Part shown: in pieces, positions 12,101-27,100 of the stretch | How the letters are laid out: each line of letters starts with the position of its first letter | Position numbering within the stretch: the stretch's first letter is position 1 | Source of the DNA: Hymenopus coronatus | Lineage: Eukaryota; Arthropoda; Insecta; Mantodea; Hymenopodidae | Assembly (NCBI GenBank): GCA_030762935.1 | Contig: CM060888.1 | Span: 114,897,468-114,961,467, forward strand | DNA: 64,000 nucleotides | Direction: 5' to 3' | Position numbers and translations under genes: made by a program | The notes under the pieces: generated by a model | What the model was told of the DNA's origin: nothing | Database searches by the model: none | Seen by the model: only the letters and a program-made list of their open reading frames with translations

Positions 12101-15100
12101 AGTACTTGGTAGAGAAAGTAAAACGAGCAGGGAATGTGAAAAAAATATATTGTCAATGCAAAATATCTCAATACGACGACTTCAAAATTGAGGAAAGCCT
12201 TAGGTAAAACCTTATTTTCAGCCTGCTTAGGCCTGGCAGTTTAAGTGGTAGCATAGTATTGTAGCTTGGCTACAAAAGGTTTAATATATGGGCGTGTGCT
12301 TCAAAAATTTAATTTCTCTGGTCCCTCTTACACTGTAAATCACTTATTCTCCACTCTGTATTATGTTTTGTTACTCTCTTGCAAGTTACTCTAGCTCTCT
12401 TAGTGCAATGCTAGACTCATTCCCCATTTAGCGGTGAGTGCAAAGGGATTTGCTATATAGCGTTTGAGCTAGTCTTAATTATTTAAACTGCTTGCTTTAC
12501 CATAAAAATAAATTGTACCTGCTACATAAAAGTCATATCATCCTGAAAGTTAGCAGATTTATTATGATGCAGATATAATCCCTAGTCCTAAGATTCAGAA
12601 AAGTTGATTATTTATCTTAAAAAAATCGGCAACTCATTGCAAGCAGATCAATTAGCAGTCTCCATTAAATTGTCTCAGAAAATTTAACTCATGTTATATA
12701 GCGTTAGAGCAACTAATCTTATTCTGGTTGTTTGACTCCTGATTGTAACCTGAGTCACCATTCCTTGTTTCTTCTATAGTTTTGTAGGAGATAGGTAGTG
12801 TTGGTGGTGGCAGAGATAGGGATTGAAACAATGCTTAAAAGAGCCTGGAAATTCAGGATAAGGGAAAAGCCCTGTATAAAACCTTAACCTGAGCTTTTAA
12901 TCCAAACTCACATTTTGAGCCTAGGATTTCCAAAATTCAGGTTGATATGCCATCTCCATCACTATGTTGTGCTATTATAATGAGATATCTGAATGTGCAT
13001 TAGATCTTTCTCATCTCATACTTCTATTCCAGTGAGCCTGTATGGTCATGAATTTCTATAAAATGTTTACTTAAAAGTGACTTGCAGTGGTACAGATAGA
13101 TATGTTTAATTCTGTCTTCTGTTTAAGCACATCTATTGATCTATTGTTTTGCCTATATCTTTGCTTTCAAGAGATCGCAAATTCAATTTTCACATAGGGT
13201 GTTACCCAGATAAGGTTTTTTAGGGAAGTTTTCCCTTATCGTGAGAAGACAATATCGAGTAACTTTAAGATCCATGGACTCCAAGATCATTTCACTGACT
13301 TCATTTGTTATCCATAATGACCAACCAGGTTAAAGGACATTAAACAATAAAAACAAAAACAAATGTGTACGTTAAATTTGGAAACTTGGAATCAAATTTG
13401 AAAAACTCATTGCCACAGACTTGAACCAGAGATCTTTAATTCTGTGTGTGTGCCATACCTTTGTTACCAACATGTGATGATAGGATGGCACTAAATCATT
13501 TGATTTTTCTCTTCTTGTTTAATGTATGGCGTTAATGGTAGACAGTATTTTTCATTGTTATGGAAAAATTTCATAAACCTTCCAACCTAAGCCCATGCAG
13601 GATCAGTTTAGAAGAACAATTAATAGATATTCTGATTAATCTCAACAATTTATACACTAATCATAAGGCAAATAATAAATACTTTTAAAATTTTGCATAA
13701 ATTATGATGCATTGCTCTATTGCGGAAAACACATAGACAGTCACAAATTGAAGTCTTTAAAGTACTAAAGCATGCCAGGGTTAGGGAGTTTAAAGATCTG
13801 TCTATGAGAGTGCTACAGAAAATTCAAGAATAGAATTTATAAGCAAAATAGTTATGATGAACACCTTGTATGTCAGTTTCTTTAATATATGATTTTCTTT
13901 CTTGGGCTCTGTTCTCTGGTTCAAGATTTCAAAGTGGGAAGCTGTACAAGAAAGGTTATCTGTTGCAGAATTGGCGTTACAGCATGTGTCAATGGCATTG
14001 CGAAGTGAAGTTAACTATGAAGTGGTGAAGCCCATACCAGAAATTGGTTGGAGACTGCGGAAACATTATTTTCTAGTGAAGAATCGCAGTAATCCAAAAG
14101 AAGAGTTGTTGCTGTCTTGGGTAGAGCATGGACCGGATAAGTACCTGGAAGACAGGGACCTTCAAGCAGTTTTCAAAAGTATATCTACTCTACAGGTGAG
14201 AAGAAGAAAGATTTCATACAGTGCTACAGTAAAACCCATATTTAACAATCTCAGGGGGAAATAAAATTTCTTTCCTAAGATAGGGGTTTACCTTAAAAAG
14301 GGTTTGGCATAAGGTTGAGCATTCAATTGCCAGAAATATTATGTAAATCATGTTTTAAGTGAAATATTGAATTATGTACACAGTTAATTCTAAGAAAGTA
14401 ATTTAAAGATTACAATGAGCAAAATGCAGATGCTTCATGGTCAGCCATTTGTGCTTAATCTGCAACAAACAAAATGAAAATAGATCTCAGATTTATACAT
14501 TTATCATTAGATATGAGTGTAGACTGACTCTTCAGCATTACCAGGTAAAGAAACAAGACAGTAAAGTTGGATTTCTTAAAGTAGTCTTCTTTGTTCTGCC
14601 CAGGAATTTTTCCTTAGAATCTTGTGTTCAATATGATTAATGCGCTGAATATCCCCTCATTAATAGGGAGGGAGTATAGGTACTTCTCACGATATCCAGT
14701 CCTTCCACTTCTGTTGCAAATGTGGGTGCTGCTGATTCCTCTTCATTCTCTACTCCTGACTTCTCTTCTGGTTTCTTTGTTGCCTCATTGCAGAGCTTAA
14801 CAACATTCACAGATGCTTTTGGGGTTCGGACACTGTAGTCACAACTTATAAACTTCTCCCACTCTTCCTGCTTACAAATTTTATTGGTATCATTGTCCTT
14901 GTTGAAGACAATGGTGCAAGAACCAAACCCAACTTTTGGTGCCGGGTATAAGTTATTGCAATGCAGCCACAAACACATCCATGGCTTGAAGTATATTCAA
15001 ATGCATATCTTTATTTTTTTCTAAGAAAAAACTAACTCATTGCACTAGGGCTTCTCTGTACTTTTATTTAACAGAATGAATAATTTCCAAGTCTAAAGAC

Positions 15101-18100
15101 TGTGGATGGCTGATGCAGTTTGCTGGTAAAAAGATCACCTTTATGGTCCGTAAGAATATGTGTCTGAAGGATGAGCTTCACCAGAGCAATCTTCCTTCTC
15201 TGAAATCCCAGTTTGGTATCCAGACTTTGTAGATATTTAGCAAATATTTCCAAAGTCATCCATGAACTTTGCTGGAAATCATGTTTGCATGGAAGTGTAC
15301 AAATGTTTTTGAAATATCTCAGTTTTTTTAATTTTCCTATGATTAGCGGAGGTAACTTTTCAGTTCCATCACTGTTAGTGCACACCAGCACTATGAACCT
15401 TTTATTTGTTTTAGTTTTTCTTTTTTCTTTTCATAAACTACATTAATCTTGTTGGGTACCAAGTTGAACACTCCTGCTTTGTCTGCATTGAAAATCTCCT
15501 TCATTGTAGCCTTCGAGGAGATTGGGCAAGGTCTCCTTTTTCCAAAATCAATGAAAGTACAAATTGAAGTACAAATGCTGTTCATGTGTTTAGTTAGCAT
15601 TATTTGGCGAGCTACATTGTCATGTCCACTCAATACTGCATTTCCAGAGCAGAATAAAACTGTGTCAGTGACCTTGTTTACATCAACAGTGTGGAATCAT
15701 GTATCAGTGGAAAAACAGAGCACAGCCTGTGTCTAGTTCATTGGCTCTTCTGGTACTCAGTAGGTATAGCAATTTCCTGATTAAAAATCTGACAAACTGA
15801 ATAAATAAAATAAAGATGGATAACAAATTAGTTCAATTTCTATTAGAAATTGTTTTTTCATATAGGTTAAATAACTTATGAAAATTCAGGGTTACGAAAG
15901 TTTATATTGGTGGTAGAGCCACAGTGATCTTGGCTGGAGAATTACATTATTCTTGTGGCTAAAAAAAAAAAAAAAAGGTTTATTTACATGAACTTCAGTT
16001 ACTGTCATTTATTCATATAGCTTCTACAATCTGTTCGTACAAACCCAAAATTATCTCTCTACTGCATATTGAGATAAACATTTGCAGAATTAATTTCATT
16101 ACATATTTTGTTGCAGATAAATTGAAACAATGATCAGATGTTTAAAATAGGGTAGCTATATAGTGCTTTGAAGTTGGATATTCTTCCTGTATAATTGAGA
16201 AAACCAACTAAATGTTAATGAGCACTTTAAAAGGTGACAAAAATATTGAAAGATTCAAACCATATTGGATATCTCGAAAAAGGCTTTAACACAGGAAAGG
16301 TCATTTGAAGTAAATTGTATGTTTTAAAGACATCTACATTTTCTCCAGAAGGTTTTTTGTATCTCTTAGAGTTTACAGTTACTCAAAATGCTTTTGATTG
16401 AAGCAGACTTCAGACTGTGCCCAGAGAATTCAAGACATGCAGTTCATTTGTCATATAAATATATTAAGTATATAATATTTTAATCAAAATCACTAGAACC
16501 AGTTTTGAGAAAATTAAAAATAATAAAAATGTTTCATGCCAGAGGTTCTCATGAAAATCTTAGTGTCTCATTCTTGAATATAATGAGCTTAAACACCAAC
16601 TTTGGTATTCCCTAACATTTCATTTTTGAGGTGCATGCACATGCATTTTTCTAAAAATGCTTTATTTGTTGTAGTTGTGTTGAAATCTGGACATAAAAAA
16701 TTTTAATGGAATGCAAAACTTTCTGTGCCTGTGAGGAATGTGTTAGAGTAAGCAAATATTTAGTTAATTGTTTACTGCCTATTTTGCATTTGGTCATATC
16801 AGAAATTCTGTATTGCATTGATAATTTGAATTCCAGCACTTGATCTTGGAACTGATAAGAGAATTCTCTTACCTCTTGAACTACAAATAAATTAAAACAA
16901 TTTTGATCTATAGAGGGTATTTGATAATATTTAGGAGGCACATGATACTCATACTTTCCCTACTTAGTAGTTCAAAGTATATATTTGGACCATATATCAA
17001 ATATTCCTGTAGTGTGAACTGTGCCAGTCCACCCCTATCCATTAGCCTGGCATTTTCAGACTAAAGCATCTGATATTAATATACAGGGTGTATATAAATG
17101 AATATCAGGGTTTTAACTCTTTATAATATTTATTACATTCAACTTACAGTTATGAATGATATGTCAAATGAAAAAGCAACTCAAACAGTTTTACCAAGAA
17201 GTTATAAATGTTCAATGTGACTACCCTTTGTCACATGGCACACATCAAGTCTATAGCCGAGTTCTTCCCAAACGTTGATAAGTGTGTATTCAGTAATTGT
17301 AGCAACAGCTGCTTCAATCCGGTTTCTTAATTCAGGGAGGTCAGCTGGTAGCGGAGGCACGTACACACGATCATTGAGAAGCCCCAAAGGTAAAAATCGC
17401 ATGGCGTTAGGTCAGGAGAATGTGGAGGCCATGCACAGCAAGCCTTGTCATTGGGCCCTTGCGGCCTATCCAGCGCTGGGGTACAGTGACGTTCAACCAA
17501 TTGCGTACTTCATTATACCAGTGAGGTGGCGCACCATCCTGCTGGAAAATGAAGTTCTCTGGCTCATTTTCTTCCAACTGAGGGAAGATCCATTGCTCTA
17601 GTGTATCAAGGTAAGAAGTGCCAGTTACAGTAGGTTCACCAAAAACGAAAGGCCCACAAACTTTTCGCCGGGATACGGCACAAAAAACATTCACTTTAGG
17701 GGAATCTCATTGCATTTGTACCATCTCGTGAGGACTTTCTGAGCCCCAGATGCGCACATTATGAGTGTTAACATGTCCACTAAGGTGAAAGGTCGATTCA
17801 TCACTGAAGACAACACGATCCATAAAATCGTCATGAAACATGTCATTTGCGAATTTGGCACATAATCCGTGGTCTGTCGGCTTTAGAGCCTGTAATAACT
17901 GTAAACGGTAAGGACGTAGCTGTAAGCGTTTTCTGACAACTTTCCAAACAGTCAACACAGGAACTTGTAATTCACGACTAGCCTTCCAGACTGATTTCTT
18001 TGGGCTACAAGTGAACGACTCTCACTCGCTCAGCAGTCTCTTCACTTACTCCTGGTCGTCCCATGCTCTTCCCTTTACAAAGGCAGCTGGTATCTTCAAA

Positions 18101-21100
18101 CTGATTATACCATCTACGAATGTTTTTATCACTAGGAGGATCACAACCGAACTTACTATGGAACGCACGTTGCACAGCAACTACAGATTCGGTCTTTGCA
18201 AACTGCAAAACACAAAACGCTTTCTGTTTACTAGTCGCCATCTTTGCTACTACCATTCTCTAGCGGATTGCGGTAAAAACATTGCCCGCACATGCGCACT
18301 TGTGCCAACAAACAAAACTGTTTTGAGTTGCTTTTTCATGTGACATATCATTTATAACTGTAAGTTGAATTAATAAATATTATAAAGAGTTAAAACCCTG
18401 ATATTCATTTATATACACCCTGTACATTAAGTTTTTCTAGATGACAATAAAGATAGTTTGTTTATTAATAACTTTCAAGTAATCCAGTTTCTTCATTGTT
18501 GTGGCAAGTCCCTGGTCTCATATCTGCTGTAATTATCAAAACTAGAATAAAAATATGTTTGAAAAAGAAAAGAAAGGGACAAAAAAATTTATTCAGTTTA
18601 ACCACTGGTAGCCTTGAAAGCTACTTTAGCCATGAAACTGCTGATTAGTGTTTCTAAAAGATTGTAAATCTTTGAAATCACATTCCTTGAAAATGACTGA
18701 TTAGTGCACCTATTAAGCTGACTCTCCCTTTATTTCAAGAGCAGTGCAACCATCATGTAAGCAACTATCTCCATTATCTATTTTAAGAATATACTTACTC
18801 TTCATAAACTTTTTAAATTGTCTCCAGAATTCTGAGGTTAGTATCAGCTTAAATTTGCATTGTATACTTGGGTTATTAAATTCCATTGAAGACAATGTTT
18901 TCCAAGCAGATGATAGGAGTTGGCAATAATTAATGTATTTTTTAATCAACTTATTCTTTATTAATATTTTATACATGACTTATTAATGAATATATTATTT
19001 TTATAGCATCCAAATATACTGGGAATAGCATTCCTGAACTGTAATGAAGTGGGTGGATTCGTGGTGCGTGAGCTGATCAATGCTGGTAGTTTAAGAGATA
19101 CTCTCTGCACTACAAAACCAAAGTCACAGTTCCTTAAGAAGTATGGAAATCCTCGGCAATATAAACCACTGTCCTGCAGCGAAGTGGCGCTTTATGGAAG
19201 GCAGATACTGGAGGCTCTGCGCTTTCTGCATGAAAAGGGCCTACCTTTTGGTAAGAAATTGCTGTTTATTTTCTTGCTTTGCTTCTGATATCCTGTGCTC
19301 TAAAAATTACACCATTGATTGATGTTTAACTGAATCACAAATATGTTTTAATAATAATAATAATTATCACCATCATCATCATTGCGTTGCTATTAAGGCA
19401 AAGTGTGGTAAAACTGCTACATTTATGCTCCATAACCAGCTTTTTAAAATCAATAATTTTAAAGCCACAAACGGCTATTTGATCACCCCTATCAGTGGCC
19501 CAGGAACTTCACATCTCTCATTTGCCTATGAAGCCAATCTCTTACTGCTGGTCTATGGCCACCCCAGATGGTGAGACTATGTGACTCAAAAGTTCACCTC
19601 CTTGCACAAAAATTGGCTTCAGGTTAGCTGCATACAGTCTTTCCATTATCTTGGTGAGGTTCTCCTGATGGTCTTTGAAGTTATGGATGACCTAAGACAA
19701 TATCATTCAGATATAGCAGGCAGGTATGCAAGTTACCTCTCTCCTCACTGATTCCATGAAATGCTGGAAGATGGCTGGCATATTGCAGATGCCAAAGGGC
19801 ATAACTGCAAATTGCCAAAGCCCTTGGCCAGTCGAGAATGCCATTTTCTCCTTATCTTTGGGATTTAGGGCCACTTGCCGGTATCATGATTTCAAGTTCA
19901 AAGTTGAGAACCATTGGACATCAGCATGTGTGTCCAGGGTCCTGTCAATCTGGGATAAGGGAAACAATCTGGTGACAGCATTCAGCTTCCTGTAGTCCAT
20001 GCAGAAGCATAGCTCACTGTTCTTCTTCGACCAAGTCTACAGGGGAACACCAAGGGTTGTCTGCCTCTTCAATGATTCCTCTAAATCTCATGTCTTCCAG
20101 CATGTCTTGAACCTCTGCAATTTTTCCAGAGAACATCTCTGGTGTCAGTGGTACATTCAATCAGTCAACCATAATCGCCACGCTACCATACCCTTTGCTG
20201 AAGTAAGACTGGTATTGGCTAAGTAGACGCTGGACATTCTCCAGTTGTGGAGCAGTCAGATGATTGGTCACTCTCTCTTCAGCAAGTCTTTTAACCAGCC
20301 CCAAATGCTGTGACAGAGCATGGATGTGCTGCATGGCAATACACTTGCTGCTGGCTCGTACTTCCCTAGTTGGTGACCAGTGGGTTCAGCAGCCTCAGGA
20401 GCACTTTCTCTTGACACGGCAACAATTGCTCGGGCAACTCATAATCTGTTCAATGGTGTTTTCTAGTCCTTTGACCCTCCAGGTGCACCTTCACCAGCAT
20501 CTTGCTTCTTACAGGCACAACTGCATTGCTCCTCAGGATCAGATGTACCCCAGATGCTCATGGGGTCTCTGGAGCAACATCTCATCTGAACTTAAAGCCA
20601 ATTGTCTCCTTGTGGCTCTTGGGGGCATCCAAGCCCAATAGCATCAGCCACCCTTGCGATAAATACCCACAGCCTCACAGTGCTCATCCAATGACAACTC
20701 CAATAGGGCCTCCTCCACAGGTAAGATGCTGACCGATGCTGACACTAGTTAGTAGGGCTAACTGGGTGTTTCTGTCAGCAACCCCTTCATTTTTTCAGGT
20801 CTGATTAAAGTTATGGCTGCATCTGTGTCTGCTAGTATCCAACCATGTGCATTCTTCTGCCCAAAGCATGTAACATCACTCAAGGGTTGGCAATGATGGC
20901 TCTGATGTGCCCCTCCATTGTCGTAAGTGGTCAGCTTTGTTGTGGACAGTCTCTCGCCACTATACCCCCAGCACATACCACTGAAAGATTGTCATCTCTG
21001 TCCTTGTCGTGCAGCTGGTTGTGTCTTTGAGGTTGTGCAGCTCTGTCTTGGCTGCCTCCGACCTTAGTGCTGCCGTTAACATCTTGTGAATGATAGCATA

Positions 21101-24100
21101 TGGTGCTATTATATCTTGGTATCACGCACCCTATTGACTAAGGAGTAGGCGGCTTCCTGAGACATGTAACTAGGTGGTAGGTTCACTAGGGCTTTTTGTT
21201 AACTAGTTGATCAATCGTCAGGGCCCTTGGCTGTTGCATCCTTGAATTAAGCTGACTGCGGTAGGCTGAATTTGTTCTTGACAGCCTGCCAGATCTATCA
21301 AGACATGATCATGCTGATGTTGGAATTGCATTCAGTACTTCTGCCATATGTCTCTGAAAGCTTGCTATCAGTTGTGCAATTTCCTCTTCTGTTGTGGGTG
21401 GTGACAGTGACATACTGTTGGTGGAAGACTTCGAAATGGATGTTGGGTGATTTGACATGTGTGGATGTTGTTTCGCATACTTTCATCTTGACCTTCATGG
21501 TTTTCAGCCTTTTGTCAACCATCTTTTGAACCATGGCATTCAATTCTTTGACACTGCTATCAGCTCTTCCTTCCAAGGTGCTAAGTCGTTCTCCACCATC
21601 TTACAGGCATTGTTCATGGTGTGTCACCATTCCACCAAGCTCTTCCTCTTTTTCCCCAAGTTCTTCTATGTCCTTTACGCTGGCCAGTTTTGTTCATTGA
21701 TTTTGCTCAGTATCTCTGTTTTTAAGTTTTCCGATTCCATTTTCTCCATGATCTTCTGCATTTGTGCAGTTCAGAGTTCAAAATGGATATAAAATGTAAC
21801 CACAAATCTTCCTTCCTCAACTTTCATGACTGCTGTCCTCTAAGTGCTTTTCTGTTAGATTTCAAGTAAAAAGTAACTGAAGAGAATTAAACCTCTGGTA
21901 GTTAAGTTGAAACAATTAGGATCAATCAAAAGAAACAGGAGCCAGTCTAAAAGGCATAATATTTCTCTACAATAGGGCATGTGCTCAGTACACATATAGG
22001 AATACATCTGTGTTCCTCAGCCCTGACCTCAGCTTATTTCCTCTTTCAAATTTTCTTCATGGACAATCATTTTTGAGCGTTGAGGATGTCAAAGAGGCCA
22101 TGGCATCTTGATTACCAAAATAAATTTATGGGGTCTAAATTTGTTGTAGGCTAAGTGAATGAAGTAGTGCACTGCTAAGTTTAAAATTCAACATGCTGAA
22201 GAATCATTGATCAACTTGATTGTTACAGGTCACCTCCATACAGGCAACATATTGCTGGATAATGGAGGAGTGAAGTTGGTAGATATTGAAAATGGTGTTT
22301 TAGGTTTACCATCATACTACAGGCCCTATTTCGTTCAACACAAGAAGATTCAGTCACTTGAATCTGTGGACGTGTACTGTTTTGGACATGTTCTGTATGA
22401 AATGGCATTTGGACACCCACTTCATGAGTCTGTCTGTGATATCTTCCCTTCAACTTGCCCTCCATTACTCAGTAAGTACCTGAAATCTATGTTAGTTAAA
22501 TCATAAGGATAATTATTATGGCCGATGTGCTCTATACAGATGATCTTCTGCTATATTATTTTCACATGGATTTCTTTCAGTCCTCCTGGTGTATGATGAC
22601 ATCATGAGTAAAGTTAAAGCTATTCATTACTCTGCACCATTCTTTTCAGCATGAATGTACTATTTACATTGCACAATATGATTTGACCCCAAACAATTGA
22701 AACAAATTTGTATCCATAATTTGACAGCATCTTAGACATAGTAAATATAAATCTCTTTACAGCTAAATATCCAGTTGGCACCAGTTATGTGTTCCTCTGA
22801 AGTATTTGCTAAAAAACTGCAGATCATTAAAATTGGGCTTGATAGATGACTTACAGCATATTGCAAATTTTATTTACACATAAATATAAATCTGTCTCTT
22901 TACAATTAAATATCCAGCTTGCACAAATAAAACTTAGATTCAAAACTTGCAAATATGCATAGAAGCTTGTGACAGTGATGTGATTAAATAAAAAATAAAA
23001 GAATTTGAGTCGGTTTTTGTAACACAAACATCACATAAGTTATATATGTTTGTGTTACAAACACCGACTCAAATTCTTTTATTTTTTTTTTTTAAACTTA
23101 GATTATTAAAATTGAGCTTTAGAGATGACTTACAACATATTGCAGCTTTTATTTGTTATTCAAAGAAAGAGAAAGAGAGTCATTAAATTTATTCAAAAGT
23201 TCTAAGTTGTAAGCTTTAAAACCTCATTAGGTAGTTTATGTTGTTTGACTTTAATTATATTAATTGTGTTTAGACACAAAGGAATTATTTTAATAAGAAA
23301 AGAAAAATATCCTTGCAATATATCAGGTCTTGAACTTTGTTTCCAAATTACATTATATTGTTTATGTATTGTGAATAATGCAGCGTAATAAAATAAACTA
23401 TGCATGCTAAAATGCATTTGATCTGAACATACTTTTTAAGCCATGACAATTGAAAACTTGACATGCATTTTTTTTTTTTTTCTCCCCAAGAATGTTTTTC
23501 TCCTCTTCTAGGTAAAAACAGGACTTAAACATATGAATCTGTGCACACATGCTAAAAGCAAATCTGCAAATGTATTTTAATTTCAAATAAAATTAGTTTC
23601 ATACAGCCAAAGTATAATAGTGGTTTTTAACCTACAAAGTATGCCATTTATTTCTTGAAAATAATATATTTTAAGTGGTGAAATTTACTTACAGACACAC
23701 TTCAAACTCTGGCCTTGGCCTCAAGTTATGCGTCTAGTGATGCAAAATGACCAGTGGAACATAGATGATTTAATGATCCGTATTGGCCAATATCTTCCGG
23801 ATGATCTCTAAAGACATCACATTCCAAGCATGCTCATAAGAAAAATTGCATATAGTCAAATCTGGCCAGGTGTTGTCACCTCTAAAGGAGATGATTTTAT
23901 TTGAGAAAACTCTCCTTACAGCATTCATGGAGGCCCCCACAGTGTGACTAGTGACTCCATCTTGTTGAAACTAGAAACATAAGGAAGCTGTGTAATTTCA
24001 TTAATAAAAAAGTTTTGTCTTGTTCACATACCTGGTGAATGCCATAGTCGTTGCTTTTCATCATCATCCTAAAAAAAGAAAGGGCCAATTATCCCGAATG

Positions 24101-27100
24101 ATGGTACAGCATACCAAACTTTGCAATGATTTCTTGTGTAATTGAAGAGGATTTTTTAGAACCAATATCTGAATTTTTTTTTTTTCCTAAGTGAGGCAGA
24201 TAAAAATGTTATTTCTCAGACATCCACAATTTGTGAGTAAATTTGTGTTCATGTGATTTAACGTCTCTTTACAGCAAGCATCTAGGGATGAACATTTTAG
24301 ATCTAAGTGTAATATTCTTTTTACAGTCCTCTCTGATAAGTTCATTGCAGCAGAATACTTCATACTGAGTGCATTGGTCTTCTATTCACATCAAACTCTT
24401 AGCCCAATTCTGCTTGTTTCACATAGCGACTGGCTTTTAAAGTATGGGACTATTGCTTTAGTGTGTGCATTTTCTTATTTCCCTTCTACTTACAAGGAAG
24501 CTAGTAATAAGAGTATTTCTGCTTATGTTTATCTTGATTAGCATGTTGTAGATAACAGCTTAATGTTTTGAATAAAAGATTTGTTTACTGAACAGCTAGA
24601 GGACAACATGTGAATGGAACAAATTAGATATTTACCCTTCTACTTTCTACTGCTAATGTTTATCTCAATTATTATGGAGTAGATAGAAGAATAAGCCTTT
24701 TAGCAATAATTTGTTACAGAGATGTAGAGAAAGTCATGCGAATGGAACACATCAGGTTTTTTATTGTAAATATGACAGACTTTGTATTTTAAAAGGAAAT
24801 ATGTGAGCAGGATGAGTAATACTTACCAGAGCTACAAGGGCAGATCAAATATAAATGGAAATTATTTTCTTAAATTTATTGCATCAACAAACAAAAATAC
24901 ACATGTACAGATTACTTTTCTACATAGTGTCCTGCTTTTGATACACATTTTCTCCATTGGTTTGGCAAGTTTTTGATGCCATCCTTATAGAAAGTAGTAG
25001 GACACATGTGAAGCCAGTTGCACACAAACTGTTCTACACTTGTGTCATCATTAAACCACTGTCCTCCTAGGTCTTGTTTGAGTGGTCCAAATAAATGGTG
25101 TCGAGGGTGATAGATCTGGACTGTACGGAGGGTGTTCCAGAGGTGTCCAATGTATTTCCTCCAGTTTTTCAAACATTAAAGCAGCAGTATGCGATCTTGC
25201 ATTATCATGAAGAAGAATGACATTTCAGATCAGTTGCCAGTATCGCCTGTTGTGATATGCAGCTTTTACTTCTCCAAAAGGCGACAGTAACAGGCTGCAT
25301 TAATGTTCGTGAAGAAAATTAACTGGCAAAATGCCCATGGAGTCCAAGAAAACAGTTGCAACCACCTTTCCAGCACATGGGTATGTTTTGATCTTGACCA
25401 GAGTTGTTTTGTCTCCTCGCTGCCACTCCATGCTTGATTGCCTTGATTCTGGGGTGCACCCATGTTTCATCACGAGTCACAATACGGTGAGGTATGTCTG
25501 ACAAACTTCCTGGCGAAAAAGTTGTGTGTTCCTGGTTGAGGAGACGAGGAACCCACCAGGCAGACAATTTTCTGTAGTGGAGTTCACCTCAGATGATTGT
25601 TTGAACACTTTTATAACTTATTCCTAGGGCGAAAACAATTTTGAAAATTTTTATGTGCCAATCTTCTTCAATAATGTCACAAATGGCAACAATTTTATCT
25701 GCAGTAATGCTTGTCTGCAGTCTCCTCCTATGAGGTTCTTTTCCACAGCTTCTCTTCCTTCTACAAATTTTTTAGCCCACTCTTACACTGGAGTTTGCAA
25801 AAGTATTTCTTCCCCAAACTGTGTGTGGAGCAGTCTCAAAATTTCCGAAGGTTTGGTGCCTTCTTTTGACAGGCACCTCTTGCTCACTCATGGCGTATTG
25901 ACACAGCCCAGCTCTCCGCAGTGCATGCGCACGCAATAACCCTTCTCCAGATACCCCCAGCAACATCTGACAGAGCCCCTTCTCAAACTTATTCCTAACA
26001 GCAGCATTACATTAAAATTCCCATTTATATTTGATCTGCCCTAGTAGTATAATAAAAAGTGTGTAACTGCACAAATCCGTGTTGACTGTTAAAACATACT
26101 GGCATGTATCCTTGTGCTAAATATTGGCCTTGTGGAGCTGTGATTTGGGACATATGAACTAACAGGCTAAAGTAGTTTCAACTAACATTTTCATTATACT
26201 CCAGCTCAACTGCAATAGTATATAGTTAAATATAGTTAAAATTTGATTGTTGCAGAGTCTGTGTTGGAATCCATTTTGTCAAGTGAAGCGTGCAAAGGAG
26301 GCTTGCCAACCATAACGGCTCTTCTCACACATCCATTTTTCATTAGCACAGAATTTGGTTCCTGTCATTCACCATGTGCATCCAGAGAAGCAGATGGCAT
26401 AATGACAAATCATAAACCGCACTTGAAATTTTCATCCCAGGTGAAAGAAGCACTCCGAATTGCAAGGGAGAAGATTGAAGCTCGATTGAAAGATGAACAA
26501 AAGATGGTATGGTTTGCATATTTGCTAAATTCAGACTTGTAATTATTGTGAATGCATTGTGGTTTTTATAAATGAGTTTATTTCCAAAATAGCTGAGATG
26601 CACAGTTTTGAAATGGTATTGTACTTTCCCATTAAAATCCTGCCCTTCATTAGATGCAAATTGTCTATTTTTATTTTTTAAGATGTCAAGTTTGTTTGTT
26701 TGTTGTTTTTTTTTATATATATTTAGGAAATCCATTGAAAGTGATGAATTCTTTTTAAAATGGAAATGTAGTTTTATTTTTAGCTCTTTAGCTCGTGTTC
26801 TTTGGTGATGGTGGCAGTGTAGCTGTACCGACAATTATGGATGTGGTTTTCTATTGCAACAACATACTTAATCTATCATTGTTAAAAGTGTTACTATTCT
26901 AATTTGTGCATAAATTCACGTCGTGGGTGGCAAAGTGAGACAGAGGGGAGAACAGAATTGTGCCAGTATATGTGTGGTGGGAGGAGGGGGAATACCCAGC
27001 TAAACCTCTCTCTGCCTGACCTTGGCTCCAATAGTGTTCTGCACAGCCACCGATGATAGGAAATCCTCCATTTTTATTTTAGTCTCAAAGAGAAACTTTA

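Noticed and set aside
13902..13968. Open frame continuing upstream of PXK exon b as extra coding sequence
   Set aside because: Phase and family alignment put the acceptor at 13968/13969; upstream residues have no counterpart in PXK.
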